Shown here piece by piece: positions 7,984-16,883 of a stretch of DNA of 64,000 bases. Source of the DNA: Arthrobacter burdickii (GTDB taxonomy: Bacteria; Actinomycetota; Actinomycetes; Actinomycetales; Micrococcaceae); assembly GCF_030433645.1 (NCBI RefSeq), contig NZ_JAROCG010000001.1:868001-932000 (forward strand). The letters are read 5' to 3'. Positions within the stretch are counted from its first letter, which is position 1. The number at the start of each line of letters is the position of its first letter. Made by a program: the position numbers and the translations under genes. A model generated the notes under the pieces. That model was given only the letters and a program-made list of their open reading frames with translations. It was not told the origin of the DNA and did no database searches.

Positions 7984-9303
7984 ATGCATGACCCGCTCGA
8001 TGTTCACGACCTCGTCTCGGACGAACTGCGGCAGCGCGGCGAAACCGGTCATGACGTCACGCAGCTGTCCGGACGCCTGGCCGATACCGGGAAGCACGAC
8101 CGGCAGGGACTGGAGAACCTCCTCGCCGAACTGGCGGACCTTCCGAGGACCGGCGCATGGGACTACGAGGAACCCGACGCACTGCCCGACATCCTCGACA
8201 GCATGCCGTCCCCGCCGCGTCCGGCCGTCATACCCGCCCCTGGTCCCGAGCTGCACGACCGCATCCTGGGGGGATGGCTCGGGCGCATCGCCGGCTGCAA
8301 CCTCGGCAAGCCGATCGAGAGCGGGGACTACTGGACCAGCGACCGGATCCGCTCCTACCTCGAGCTGACCGGCTCCTACCCCCTGCGGGACTACGTCCCG
8401 GCGATGGACCCGATGCCCGAGGGCTACCGCCTGGAGGAGAACTGGGTGAACACCACGCGCGGGAGGGTCGCAGGATCGGACCGGGACGACGACATCGACT
8501 ACACCATCCTCGCCCTGCACATGCTCGAACGCCACGGGATGCATCTGACGCCCGCCGACGTCGCCGCGACGTGGCTGGCCTACGTGCCCTACCTGCGGGT
8601 CTTCACCGCCGAACGCGCCGCCTACGTCAACCTCCTCACCAACGTTCCCATCGGGGAGGTCGCCACCACCCGAAACCCCTACCGCGAATGGATCGGTGCC
8701 CTGATCCGCGGGGACGCCCACGGCTGGACGCAGCCCGGGCGCCCGGAGCAGGCAATTCTCAGCGCCTACAACGATGCGACCCTCTCCCACCGGGCCAACG
8801 GCATCTACGGCGAGATGTGGTCCGCCGCGCTGATGTCCTCTGCCGCCGCGGCCTCGACCGTCGCCGAAGCGTTCGAACGGTCACTGCACTTCGTGCCGGC
8901 CCGCTCCCGGCTCGCCGAAGCCCTGCACCGGGTCCGGAACCTGCACCGCAGCGGCGCGACCTGGGACGAGGCGCTCTCCACCATCCAGCACCACTACGGG
9001 CACTACAGCTGGGTCCACACGGTCAACAACGCGGCCATCATCACCGCCGGGCTCCTCTGGGGCGACGGCGACTACACCACCACGGTCGGCCTCACCGTGC
9101 AGGGCGGATGGGACACCGACTCCAACGGAGCCACGGCAGGCGCGGTCGCCGGAACCGTCCTGGGCGCCGCAGCCCTGCCGGAGCACTTCGTCGGACCCCT
9201 TCAGGACCGGACCCGCTCAGCCGTCTTCGGCTACGACAACTCCCGCATCTCCGATCTCGCCCACCGCACCATCACCCTCGCCACAGCGAACGCGACAGCG
9301 TGA
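7984..9303 (+). CDS. ADP-ribosylglycohydrolase family protein
   Basis: A 439-residue ADP-ribosyl hydrolase (ARH/DraG fold), predicted to remove ADP-ribose from proteins, nucleic acids or small molecules using a binuclear Mg centre. Diagnostic motifs are GGWLGRIAGCNLGKPIE (about 96-112), GSDRDDDIDYTILALHMLE (metal-binding acidic cluster) and GGWDTDSNGATAGAVAG near the C-terminus (second acidic cluster). About 90 residues precede the catalytic domain, longer than in minimal DraG proteins, and contain no obvious domain. The ATG at 7984 is used; another lies 4 nt later out of frame. No transferase partner is adjacent, so the substrate cannot be deduced. Confidence 0.88.
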   Translation: MHDPLDVHDLVSDELRQRGETGHDVTQLSGRLADTGKHDRQGLENLLAELADLPRTGAWDYEEPDALPDILDSMPSPPRPAVIPAPGPELHDRILGGWLGRIAGCNLGKPIESGDYWTSDRIRSYLELTGSYPLRDYVPAMDPMPEGYRLEENWVNTTRGRVAGSDRDDDIDYTILALHMLERHGMHLTPADVAATWLAYVPYLRVFTAERAAYVNLLTNVPIGEVATTRNPYREWIGALIRGDAHGWTQPGRPEQAILSAYNDATLSHRANGIYGEMWSAALMSSAAAASTVAEAFERSLHFVPARSRLAEALHRVRNLHRSGATWDEALSTIQHHYGHYSWVHTVNNAAIITAGLLWGDGDYTTTVGLTVQGGWDTDSNGATAGAVAGTVLGAAALPEHFVGPLQDRTRSAVFGYDNSRISDLAHRTITLATANATA

Positions 9304-9531
9304 GACCGCTACGGACACCGGTGCACCCCGGAGAATAGGCACCTCGCTCGGAGCGGCCGTCGGTCGCGCAACGGTAGGCGCGCGCCTCGGTCGGGCATCC
9401 GTCCCGTGGATACCAGCTATTCCAAATGCATGATTCCCCGATATCCCGAGCCTTGCCACAGTGAGCACAGTCACATCCTGCGTCCACACGGCGCCAGGCC
9501 CGCGTGACCATCACGAGGCGAAGGAAATTCA

Positions 9532-10752
9532 ATGGAGAATATTCATCCCGCGGGGACCGATACCCGGACTGCCCCGGTTCCAGCCGCCGCTCCGGGCCCT
9601 GCCGGCCGGATCCAGGCGGCGCTGCTGGTGGCCGGAAGCTGCATGCCGGTCCTCGGCGCGGTCCTGCTGGCACCTGTCCTGCCCACGCTCAATCAGGCCT
9701 TCGCGGATACTCCGGGCGTGGCCCTCCTGGTGCCGCTCACCCTGACCCTGCCGGCACTGTTCGTGGCACTCTTCTCTCCCCTGGCCGGGTGGGTGGCGGA
9801 CCGGGTGGGCCGCAAGCAGCTGCTCGTCGGTGCGATGCTCGCCTACGCGGTCTTCGGTACGGCACCGCTGTGGCTGCAGACGCTGGGATCGATCGCCCTG
9901 TCCCGCGTGGGGGTCGGTATCGCCGAGGCGGCCATCATCACGTGCTGCACCACCCTCATCACCGACTACTACGCGGGGGAACAGCGCAACAAGTACCTGG
10001 GGCTGCAGACCATGGTCAGCGCGCTCGCGGCGACCGCCTTCTTCGCGCTGGGCGGAGCCCTGGGCAGCATCAGCTGGCGGACGCCGTTCTGGCTGTATGC
10101 CGCCAGCGCCGTCATCGTCATCCCCATGATCTTCAAGCTGTGGGAACCGGACCGGACGCAGCGCACGACGGCGGCCAGGACTCCGGTGCCGTGGCGGCAG
10201 ATCGGTGCGCCGGCAGCGGTGACACTGTTCGGCGGCATCGTCTTCTACGCACTGATCGTCCACCTGCCCTACGTGATCACCGGCCTGGGTGTCGCGGATG
10301 CGGCACTGATCGGGATCGCCGCCGCCATCGCCTCCCTCGCGACGGCGGCAGGGGCCATCTCGTTCCGTTTCCTGGCGAAGCTCGGGACGCGGAACCTGCT
10401 GGCACTCGCTTTCGGACTGGCCGCCGTCGGTTTGTTCGTCGTGTCGATCGCAGGCACCGTGCCGCTGGCGATCGGAGGAGCGGTGGTTGCCAGTGCCGGG
10501 ACGGGCATCCTGCTGCCCACCCTGCTGACGTGGGCCGTCACCGGACTGGATCTCCAGCAGCGGGGGCGTGGGACGGGCATCTGGACCGCGACCCTGTTCA
10601 TCGGGCAGTTCCTCACGCCGATCGTCATCGGAGCGGCCTCCGCAGGCCTGGGAAGCCTCGGCGTGGCGCTCGGTGCGCTGGGCATCGCGTGCGCCGTGGC
10701 GCTGCTGGCTGTCCTGGCCCGGGGGCCCCGCATGGCGCCTGTGGTCCCGTAG
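9532..10752 (+). CDS. MFS transporter, probable aromatic-acid uptake
   Basis: A 406-residue major facilitator with 12 predicted membrane segments. The loop 2-3 motif GWVADRVGRKQLLVGAMLAY is intact, and GVGIAEAAIITCCTTLITDYY marks TM5. It sits at the plus-strand end of the aromatic-degradation island, 41 nt before the LysR gene, so the two are probably co-transcribed. Direction of transport (uptake or efflux) is not certain; context favours uptake or exchange of the pathway substrate. Confidence 0.85.
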   Translation: MENIHPAGTDTRTAPVPAAAPGPAGRIQAALLVAGSCMPVLGAVLLAPVLPTLNQAFADTPGVALLVPLTLTLPALFVALFSPLAGWVADRVGRKQLLVGAMLAYAVFGTAPLWLQTLGSIALSRVGVGIAEAAIITCCTTLITDYYAGEQRNKYLGLQTMVSALAATAFFALGGALGSISWRTPFWLYAASAVIVIPMIFKLWEPDRTQRTTAARTPVPWRQIGAPAAVTLFGGIVFYALIVHLPYVITGLGVADAALIGIAAAIASLATAAGAISFRFLAKLGTRNLLALAFGLAAVGLFVVSIAGTVPLAIGGAVVASAGTGILLPTLLTWAVTGLDLQQRGRGTGIWTATLFIGQFLTPIVIGAASAGLGSLGVALGALGIACAVALLAVLARGPRMAPVVP

Positions 10753-10793
10753 GGTCTGCGGGCAGGCCAGGCACAGCTGGATAACCTAGGGGT

Positions 10794-11756
10794 ATGAAGA
10801 ACCTGGACCTGAACCTGTTGCCGCAGCTGCAGGTCCTGCTGGAGCTGCGCAACGTGTCCCGGGCCGCGGAACGGCTCGGGCTCAGCCAGCCCGCTACCAG
10901 CGCTGCGATGGCCCGGCTGCGGAGGCACTTCGACGACGAACTCCTGGTCCGCAATGGCCGCACCTATGACCTCACGCCCTTCGCGCAGGCACTGGTCCCG
11001 CTGGTGGATGAAGCGATGCTCCACATCCAGCGGGCCACGCGTGTGCGGTCCGGCTTCGATGCCGCCACCAGCGAGCGTGAATTCGTGATCGCGGCCTCGG
11101 ACTACGCGGCAGCGCTCATCGTCGGGCCGCTGCGGCGGATCCTGCAGGAGGAAGCGCCGAACGTGTCGGTGGACTTCGTTCCCACCGGCGCCTCGGGGAT
11201 GCAGGGGCAGATGGCCGAGTTTTCACGGATGGACCTGATGGTGGGGCCCACCGGGTACCAGATGCAGGGCGCCTCGAAGCAGCTGTTCCGGGACAGTTTC
11301 GTGGCCGTGGCCGGCGCCGGGAATCCGCTGCTCCAGCAGCCACGCCTGACCCTCGAAGCCCTGACCGAGGTTCCGCACGCCGTCGGCTACTTTGGTGAGG
11401 GGATCAGCACGCCATCGGACAAGCTCTTCGAATCGCGTGGGCTGCAGCGCCGGGTGGCGGCGGTGGTGGCCGGCTTCCTGTCGCTGCCGCTGCTGGTCGA
11501 GGGCACGGACCTGGTGGCACTGGTGCCGCGGATGCTGGCCGCACGCGCCCAGCGGGGCGCGGACATCGTGGTGCTGGAGTTCTCCGAAGGTGCGGAAGCC
11601 TCCCTCGTCGAGGCCATGTACTGGCACCCGTCACAGACGGAGGATCCCGCCGGCGTCTGGCTGCGGTCCGTGGTCCAGCGGGCCTGCTTCCGCCTGCACG
11701 AGCTCTTCCCCGCGACCGTCCACCCGGTGGCCATCAGCGTCGCGGATACCGTGTAG
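10794..11756 (+). CDS. LysR-family regulator (NodD-like subgroup)
   Basis: A 320-residue LysR regulator. It opens MKNLDLNLLPQLQVLLELRN with a helix-turn-helix ERLGLSQPATSAAMARLRRH, and the NLDLNLL start is typical of the NodD/PcaQ-like subgroup. A periplasmic-binding-like effector domain follows. It lies behind the MFS gene and converges on the catabolic operon (47 nt from the SDR stop), so it may govern the MFS gene while IclR governs the catabolic operon; both could respond to the same aromatic. Confidence 0.9.
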   Translation: MKNLDLNLLPQLQVLLELRNVSRAAERLGLSQPATSAAMARLRRHFDDELLVRNGRTYDLTPFAQALVPLVDEAMLHIQRATRVRSGFDAATSEREFVIAASDYAAALIVGPLRRILQEEAPNVSVDFVPTGASGMQGQMAEFSRMDLMVGPTGYQMQGASKQLFRDSFVAVAGAGNPLLQQPRLTLEALTEVPHAVGYFGEGISTPSDKLFESRGLQRRVAAVVAGFLSLPLLVEGTDLVALVPRMLAARAQRGADIVVLEFSEGAEASLVEAMYWHPSQTEDPAGVWLRSVVQRACFRLHELFPATVHPVAISVADTV

Positions 11757-11803
11757 GCGTAACGGGGTCTTCCCTACGGGATGACCAGCACCTCCGGGCG
11801 CGG

Positions 11804-12571
11804 CTACCTCAGCGCGTCGGAGACCGCCTTGGCCCCGCCGTGACCGGACTGGCCGCCGTCCACCGGGATGTCCGCGCCGGTGACGAAGGAGGAGAGCGGG
11901 CTGAGCAGGAACAGCACCACGCCGGCCACCTCCTCCGCCGTACCGGTGCGGCCCAGCGGTGTCTCGGCCAGGGTCGCCTGACGGAACTCGGGCTTCACGG
12001 TGGCCGTCATGGGTGTCTCGATGAATCCGGGATGGACGGTGTTGACGCGGATGCCGCGCGGACCGAGCTCCATCGCCGCCACCTGCGAGAGTCCCCGCAG
12101 GGCCCACTTGCTGGTGGTGTAGGCCACGGGATAGTGGGCGGTGAGGGCCGCCACGGACCCGACGTTCACGATGGAGGACCCCTCACCCATCAGCGGAGCG
12201 AGGGCCTGGATGCCGAGCAGGGATCCGGCGACATTCACCTCGTAGACCTTCTGCAGGTCCGCCACCGAGGCATCCAGCAGCCTGCTGCGCTGCGTGATGC
12301 CGGCGTTGTTCACCAGCCCGTCCACCGTCCAGCCCTGGGAGCCGATCCAGCCGGCGAGGTCCTTCCAACCCGAGGCATCGGTGACATCCAGCCGCCGGTA
12401 GAGCGGGCTGTCCGCGGCGGATGCCACCACGCCGTCCGGCATGTCCTCGGACAGGTCAGTGGCAATGACACGCGCCCCCGCCGCTGCCAGGAGCCGCGCC
12501 TCCGCCGCCCCTTGCCCTTGGCCGGCTCCGGTGACCACGACCGTCCGGCCCTCGAGCTGGAGGGATATCAC
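11804..12571 (-). CDS. SDR-family NAD(P)-dependent oxidoreductase
   Basis: A 255-residue classical short-chain dehydrogenase. It has VVTGAGQGQGAAEA (TGxxxGxG cofactor motif), NNAG, Ser in VNVGS, the catalytic YTTSK, and HPGFIETPM. The GTG at 12571 abuts the preceding TAG with no gap and defines the start. It is the last gene of the aromatic operon and would oxidise or reduce a dihydrodiol, semialdehyde or keto intermediate. ATDLSED after strand 2 suggests NAD(H) preference (Asp at the strand end). Exact substrate unknown. Confidence 0.88.
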   Translation of the reverse strand: MISLQLEGRTVVVTGAGQGQGAAEARLLAAAGARVIATDLSEDMPDGVVASAADSPLYRRLDVTDASGWKDLAGWIGSQGWTVDGLVNNAGITQRSRLLDASVADLQKVYEVNVAGSLLGIQALAPLMGEGSSIVNVGSVAALTAHYPVAYTTSKWALRGLSQVAAMELGPRGIRVNTVHPGFIETPMTATVKPEFRQATLAETPLGRTGTAEEVAGVVLFLLSPLSSFVTGADIPVDGGQSGHGGAKAVSDALR

Positions 12572-13582
12572 CTAGGCCCTGCCGGCGGGGGAGGCGGAAG
12601 CGGAGGTCACGGCACGGTTCCGCGGACGTGTCCGCGCAGCCACCCGGGTCACTGCTTCGCGCCGCGTTCCGACCGTGTTCTCGATGGTCCCGATTCCCTC
12701 CACCGTCATCCGCACCACGTCCCCGGTCGTCAGAGGCGGCGGAGTCTGCGAGCCGTTCCGCCCCCACAGCTCGGCCAGGCAGCCGCTGCCGCAGGTCCCC
12801 GAACCCAGCACGTCGCCCGGCCGCACGACGGAGTCCTGCGAGGCGTAGGCCACCAGTTCGGCGAAGGGCCAGCCCATGTTGGAGAGCAGGTCCTGGCCGA
12901 TCGCCTTCCCGTTGACCTCCACGGCCAGGGAGATCGGCAGGAACCCCTCGGCGTCGTGCCGGTCCTCGAACTCGTCCGCCGTGACGATCCAGGGTCCCAG
13001 GGTGTTGGCGAAGTCCTTGCCCTTGCACGGGCCGAGGCTGACCTTCATCTCGCGGCGCTGCAGGTCCCGCGCGGACCAGTCGTTGAGCACCGTGTAGCCG
13101 AAGATATGATCGTGCGCCTCCGCAGCGGACAGGTTGCTGCCGTCGCTTCCGGGAACACGCCCGACGACGGCGGCTACCTCCGTCTCGAAGTCCAGCGCGT
13201 CACAGCCTGCAGGGATGCCGATCACCGTGCCGGTGCCGGTCACCGTATGGGGATTGGTGAAGTAGAACGTGGGGGCTTCGTACCACTCGGGCACCACGCC
13301 GGCCACGCCGTCGATGCTCTTCCGGACCCCTTCGACATGCTCCTCGAAGGCCACGAAGTCCCGGATGGTCGCCGGAACGAGCGGGGCAAGCAGCGTGACG
13401 TCACCCAGCGGAACAGCAGGGGCGGTACGGACGGTTTTCTCCGCGAGGCGCAGGGTTTCGGCGAGCCCGGCCTCCAGGAGGGTGCCGACAGTGGTGCCGG
13501 CGGGCAGTGCGAAGCACGCGTCCCCCTCCATGAAGCCGGACTGCGTCCCGCCGTCGTCGTTCCAGCGCGCGATCTTCACCAT
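12572..13582 (-). CDS. Fumarylacetoacetate hydrolase-family protein (copy 1)
   Basis: A 336-residue FAH-superfamily enzyme. N-terminal domain (about 1-75), then the catalytic fold with ALDFETEVAAVVGR (metal-ligand acidic residues), HDHIFGYTVLNDWSARDLQRRE, GPCKGKDFANTLGPWIV and GSGTCGSGC. These enzymes hydrolyse, hydrate or decarboxylate acyl-pyruvate-like diketoacids through a Mg-bound enolate. A basic Ala/Arg-rich tail of about 25 residues extends past the domain. It lies 8 nt after the amidohydrolase stop and directly before the SDR. Position in the pathway: late meta-cleavage product processing. Confidence 0.85.
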   Translation of the reverse strand: MVKIARWNDDGGTQSGFMEGDACFALPAGTTVGTLLEAGLAETLRLAEKTVRTAPAVPLGDVTLLAPLVPATIRDFVAFEEHVEGVRKSIDGVAGVVPEWYEAPTFYFTNPHTVTGTGTVIGIPAGCDALDFETEVAAVVGRVPGSDGSNLSAAEAHDHIFGYTVLNDWSARDLQRREMKVSLGPCKGKDFANTLGPWIVTADEFEDRHDAEGFLPISLAVEVNGKAIGQDLLSNMGWPFAELVAYASQDSVVRPGDVLGSGTCGSGCLAELWGRNGSQTPPPLTTGDVVRMTVEGIGTIENTVGTRREAVTRVAARTRPRNRAVTSASASPAGRA

Positions 13583-13590
13583 GGGGTTCC

Positions 13591-14664
13591 TCAGGAGGTC
13601 GGTCGGACGGACTGGATGGCTGCAGCGGTGATGCCGAGGGCTGCGGCGTTGCCGGCCAGGACACTGCCCTGGTCCCGGGCCGGCAGCCCGGCGGCGAGGA
13701 CGTCGGCGACCGGACGGTCCGAGCCCATGTCGAACGGGTAGTCGGAGCCGAGCAGGACCTGCTCCGGTCCGGCGGCCGCGACGAGCGCGCGGAGTTCCGC
13801 GGGGCTGTGGACCAGAGAATCGAAATAGAGCCTTTTCAGGTACGAGGACGGCGCCTCCGCGCAGCCGTGCGCTTCCGGCCGCACGCGCCAGGCATGGTCC
13901 GAACGGCCCAGCGTACTGGGAAGGTAGCCGCCGCCGTGAGCTGCCAGGATCCTCAGGCCGGGGTGCCGGTCCAGGACTCCGCTGAAGATGAGGTGGGACA
14001 GGGCGACAGCGTTCTCCGCGGGCTGCGAGACCGTGTTGGCCAGGTAGAACCGGTCCAGTCGCTCGTCGAGGGAGCAGCCGAACGGGTGCAGGAAGACGAT
14101 GGCGCCCAGTTCCTCCGCGCGCGACCAGAAATCCTCGAGGCGCGGGTCCGAGAGTTCCACCGTGGTCCGGTCAGGATCTCCCGGAGTGGCAGCGAAGGAG
14201 CCGATCTCCACGCCCAGGAGTCCGCAGTCGATGACGGCGTCCTCCAGGGCTTCCACCATCAGCTGCGGGTGCTGAAGGGGGACCAGGCCGAGCCCGTTGA
14301 GCCGGTCCGGCGCCTGGTCCACCAACGCCCTGATGGCCCGGTTGGCCCGGCGTGCCAGCTCCAGGGAGAGCTCCGGCTTCGCGAAATAGGAGAAGTGCGA
14401 CGGCGAGGGCGACACCAGCTGCACGTCCACCCCCTGCGCGTCCATGTCCGCCAGGCGGCGCCCCAGGTCCGTCAGCTGCGGCCAGCGTTCCTTGATCATC
14501 TGTCCGGAGGCGGCCATCGACGGGCCGCCGTTGCGGCGGACTTCCAGTTCCTGCTGGGCGGCGAAGCCCGCCGGATCGGCCTCGGCGACGAGTTGCTGCA
14601 GTGCGGGAAGGAGCGCGTGGGCGTGGACGTCCACCACCGAGCCGGCGTCGGGTACGGGAGCCAT
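13591..14664 (-). CDS. Amidohydrolase-family (ACMSD-like) decarboxylase/hydrolase
   Basis: A 357-residue amidohydrolase-2 family protein. VVDVHAHALLP carries the HxH metal motif near the N-terminus, IVFLHPFG gives the third His, ILAAHGGGYLP the fourth and LLGSDYPFDMG the catalytic Asp. This is the pattern of aminocarboxymuconate-semialdehyde decarboxylase and of 2,3-dihydroxybenzoate/resorcylate decarboxylases. The ATG at 14664 overlaps the previous stop by one base (TGATG); 27 extra upstream residues would lie inside the previous gene. In this operon, decarboxylation of a carboxylated ring-cleavage product is the likeliest role. Confidence 0.85.
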   Translation of the reverse strand: MAPVPDAGSVVDVHAHALLPALQQLVAEADPAGFAAQQELEVRRNGGPSMAASGQMIKERWPQLTDLGRRLADMDAQGVDVQLVSPSPSHFSYFAKPELSLELARRANRAIRALVDQAPDRLNGLGLVPLQHPQLMVEALEDAVIDCGLLGVEIGSFAATPGDPDRTTVELSDPRLEDFWSRAEELGAIVFLHPFGCSLDERLDRFYLANTVSQPAENAVALSHLIFSGVLDRHPGLRILAAHGGGYLPSTLGRSDHAWRVRPEAHGCAEAPSSYLKRLYFDSLVHSPAELRALVAAAGPEQVLLGSDYPFDMGSDRPVADVLAAGLPARDQGSVLAGNAAALGITAAAIQSVRPTS

Positions 14665-15800
14665 CACGCCTCTTCCTTCAGCAGGGTGGACAGGCCGTGC
14701 ATGAGCCCGGGCACATCGGCGTCGCGTACGCCGTCGAGCATCCACTGGCCCAGCTGGACGGAGGCGCCGACCACGGCGCGCGCACGGTCCAGCCGCCTGT
14801 CGGAGAACTCCTTCCAGAGCGTCTCGGTGACTTCGTCGTGGCTGATCAGCAGCTCGGCCAGGACTGCGGCGTCCTCCACGGCCATCGCGGCGCCCTGGGC
14901 GACCGTGGGCGGGCAGCTGTGCGCAGCGTCACCGATGATGACCGTGCGGCCGCGGTGCCAGTCCCCGTCGACGAGGTGACTGGTGAACCTGGTGTAGTTG
15001 ACCCGGGCGCTGGAGTCCAGGTTCGCGCGGATCTCGTTCCATGGACCCCCGTAGGCCGCGGCGAGCTCCGACATGATCCTTGGCCCGTCCTCCTGGCTGC
15101 GCTCCTGCGCCTTCTCCACGAGGTAGGCGTAGATGGTGTCCGGCCCGGTGGGGCAGTAGCCGGCGATGTAGCAGGGGCCGCCGTAGGTGAGGTCCGTGCG
15201 GACCACATCCTTGGGACGTTCCACGAAGGCCCGCCAGATGCCCATCCCGGTGGCCACCGGTTCGACGTCGATCCCGATGGCCTTGCGGACCGCCGAGTGC
15301 AGCCCGTCGGCGCCGATCAGCAGGTCATAGGTGCGGCGCCCGCCGTCGGACGTCTCCACCGTGACGGTGCCCCCGATGTCAGAGAGATCATCAGCCACGC
15401 CGGTGACGGACGTGCCGTACGTGATGACGGCTCCCGACTGCAGGGCGCGTTCACGCAGGATCGAGGTGAGTTCGGGACGGTACATGCCGAGGGTGGCCGG
15501 CAGGTCGTCACCGCCGGTGCGGATGTCGTCCAGCACGGCGAGAACCGTTCCCGCCGGGTCCGGCGCCCGCAGTCCCACAGTGCTGAACGGGTACCCCTTG
15601 GCGGAGATCTGGTCCCAGACGCCGAGCCGGCGGAAGATCCGCAGCGCGTTGCCCTGCAGGGTGATCCCGGAACCGAGCGTCTGGGGGGCGTCCGCGCGCT
15701 CCAGGATCTCGACCTCGACGCCGGCATCCGCCAGGAGGATGGCCGCTGTCAGTCCCGCGGCTCCGGCCCCGACGATTCCGACCTTCTGTACTGCTGCCAT
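14664..15800 (-). CDS. FAD-dependent aromatic hydroxylase (group A monooxygenase)
   Basis: A 378-residue flavoprotein hydroxylase of the p-hydroxybenzoate hydroxylase fold. It has VGIVGAGAAGLTAA (GxGxxG), EILERADAP at the strand-2 end, the DG motif LLIGADGLHSAVRK and the GD motif VIIGDAAHSCPPTVAQGAAM. It would use NAD(P)H and O2 to hydroxylate an aromatic ring, preparing a catechol-type substrate for the extradiol enzyme. It overlaps the amidohydrolase start by 1 nt and lies 57 nt behind the cyclase gene, the widest gap inside the operon. Confidence 0.9.
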   Translation of the reverse strand: MAAVQKVGIVGAGAAGLTAAILLADAGVEVEILERADAPQTLGSGITLQGNALRIFRRLGVWDQISAKGYPFSTVGLRAPDPAGTVLAVLDDIRTGGDDLPATLGMYRPELTSILRERALQSGAVITYGTSVTGVADDLSDIGGTVTVETSDGGRRTYDLLIGADGLHSAVRKAIGIDVEPVATGMGIWRAFVERPKDVVRTDLTYGGPCYIAGYCPTGPDTIYAYLVEKAQERSQEDGPRIMSELAAAYGGPWNEIRANLDSSARVNYTRFTSHLVDGDWHRGRTVIIGDAAHSCPPTVAQGAAMAVEDAAVLAELLISHDEVTETLWKEFSDRRLDRARAVVGASVQLGQWMLDGVRDADVPGLMHGLSTLLKEEA

Positions 15801-15857
15801 CGCTGACTCCTTTGTATTGACGGCGTTACTGCTGATGGTGGTGCTCGCGTGCGGGAG

Positions 15858-16883
15858 CTACCGGAGCGCGATCGGGTTCACCGGTGAGCCGACGGCGCCG
15901 GTGATCGGGAGGGGCGCTGCGATGAGCAGGAAATCGTACCTGCCGTCCCCTGCGCAGCTTTCCGCGAGGGCGTCGGGGTCCCACATCTCGCCCAGGAAGA
16001 GCCCCAGGTTGGGGATGGCGATCTGGTGGAGCGGCTGGAAGGCGGCGTCGAACTCGTTGGGCCGCACCTCGAAACCCCAGGTGTCGGTGGCGATGCCCGC
16101 GATCTCACTCGCGTGCAGCCAGGGGGCTGTGCCGAAGGACAGGCCCGGGGCGGCGCCACCGGCGTACTCGCCCCAGCCCTCGCGGCGGGCGCGGGTGTAC
16201 TGCCCGGTGCGGATGATCACGATGTCGCCCCGGCGCACGGTCGAGCTCGGACCCTGGCGTTCCATGGTCCTTTCGAGGTGGTCCACGGTGATGGCGAAGC
16301 CGTCCGGCAGCTCGCCGTCGTCCCGTCCGGTCTCCTCGGCGAGCCCGCGGCCGACATCCAGCAGGACGCCTCGGGTGGCGATCCTGGCCGCGGCCGTCTC
16401 AATGCCGGTGACGAGGTCCCCTTCGGAGGTGACGACGTCGCCCGCCGCCCGTCCGTTCCAGGCCTTGCCGCGGTCGAAGATGTGGCCCAGCCCGTCCCAC
16501 TGGGTGGAACACTGCAGTGGCATGGCGATCACGTCGTCGGCGCCACCGAAGCCGTGCGGGAACCCCTGGTTGCCGCGTTCGGCATCCACCCCGGTGTCCG
16601 TCATGGTGTGCACGGGGTTGGTGCGTCGCCGCCACCCCTTCTGCGGGCCATTGGTGTCGAAGGGCTGGGACAGAGAGAAGATCTCCCCGGTGCGCACCAG
16701 CGCGGCGGCCTCGAGCCGTTTGGCGGCGTCGATGAAATTGAGGGTGCCCAGGACGTCGTCCTCACCCCACCGGCCCCAGTTGTTGTGCGCTTCGGCCATG
16801 GCGCTGATGCTGCCCATGGCGTCGGTGCGGTCGATTCGGGGGCTGCCCGAGAGCGGTGTCGCCTTGTCCGCGGAGATGGTCAT
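15858..16883 (-). CDS. Cyclase-family protein (kynurenine formamidase-like fold) with variant metal motif
   Basis: A 341-residue member of the cyclase/kynurenine formamidase-like superfamily, whose members hydrolyse amides, lactones or isatin-type rings. Visible parts include the LSQPFDTNGPQKG strand, CSTQWDGLGHIFDRG in place of the canonical HxGTHxDxPxH, GVLLDVGRG, the TVRRGDIVIIRTG core and a C-terminal FLLIAAPLPITGAVGSPVNP. The first His pair of the usual Mn/Zn site is replaced by Gln-Trp, a variant also found in fungal cyclases. It overlaps the preceding FAH stop by 4 nt. The substrate is unknown. Confidence 0.85.
   Translation of the reverse strand: MTISADKATPLSGSPRIDRTDAMGSISAMAEAHNNWGRWGEDDVLGTLNFIDAAKRLEAAALVRTGEIFSLSQPFDTNGPQKGWRRRTNPVHTMTDTGVDAERGNQGFPHGFGGADDVIAMPLQCSTQWDGLGHIFDRGKAWNGRAAGDVVTSEGDLVTGIETAAARIATRGVLLDVGRGLAEETGRDDGELPDGFAITVDHLERTMERQGPSSTVRRGDIVIIRTGQYTRARREGWGEYAGGAAPGLSFGTAPWLHASEIAGIATDTWGFEVRPNEFDAAFQPLHQIAIPNLGLFLGEMWDPDALAESCAGDGRYDFLLIAAPLPITGAVGSPVNPIALR

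Noticed and set aside
11840..13741. 633-codon plus-strand open frame
   Set aside because: Antisense to the SDR, FAH and amidohydrolase genes, which have intact catalytic motifs; the plus frame has none.
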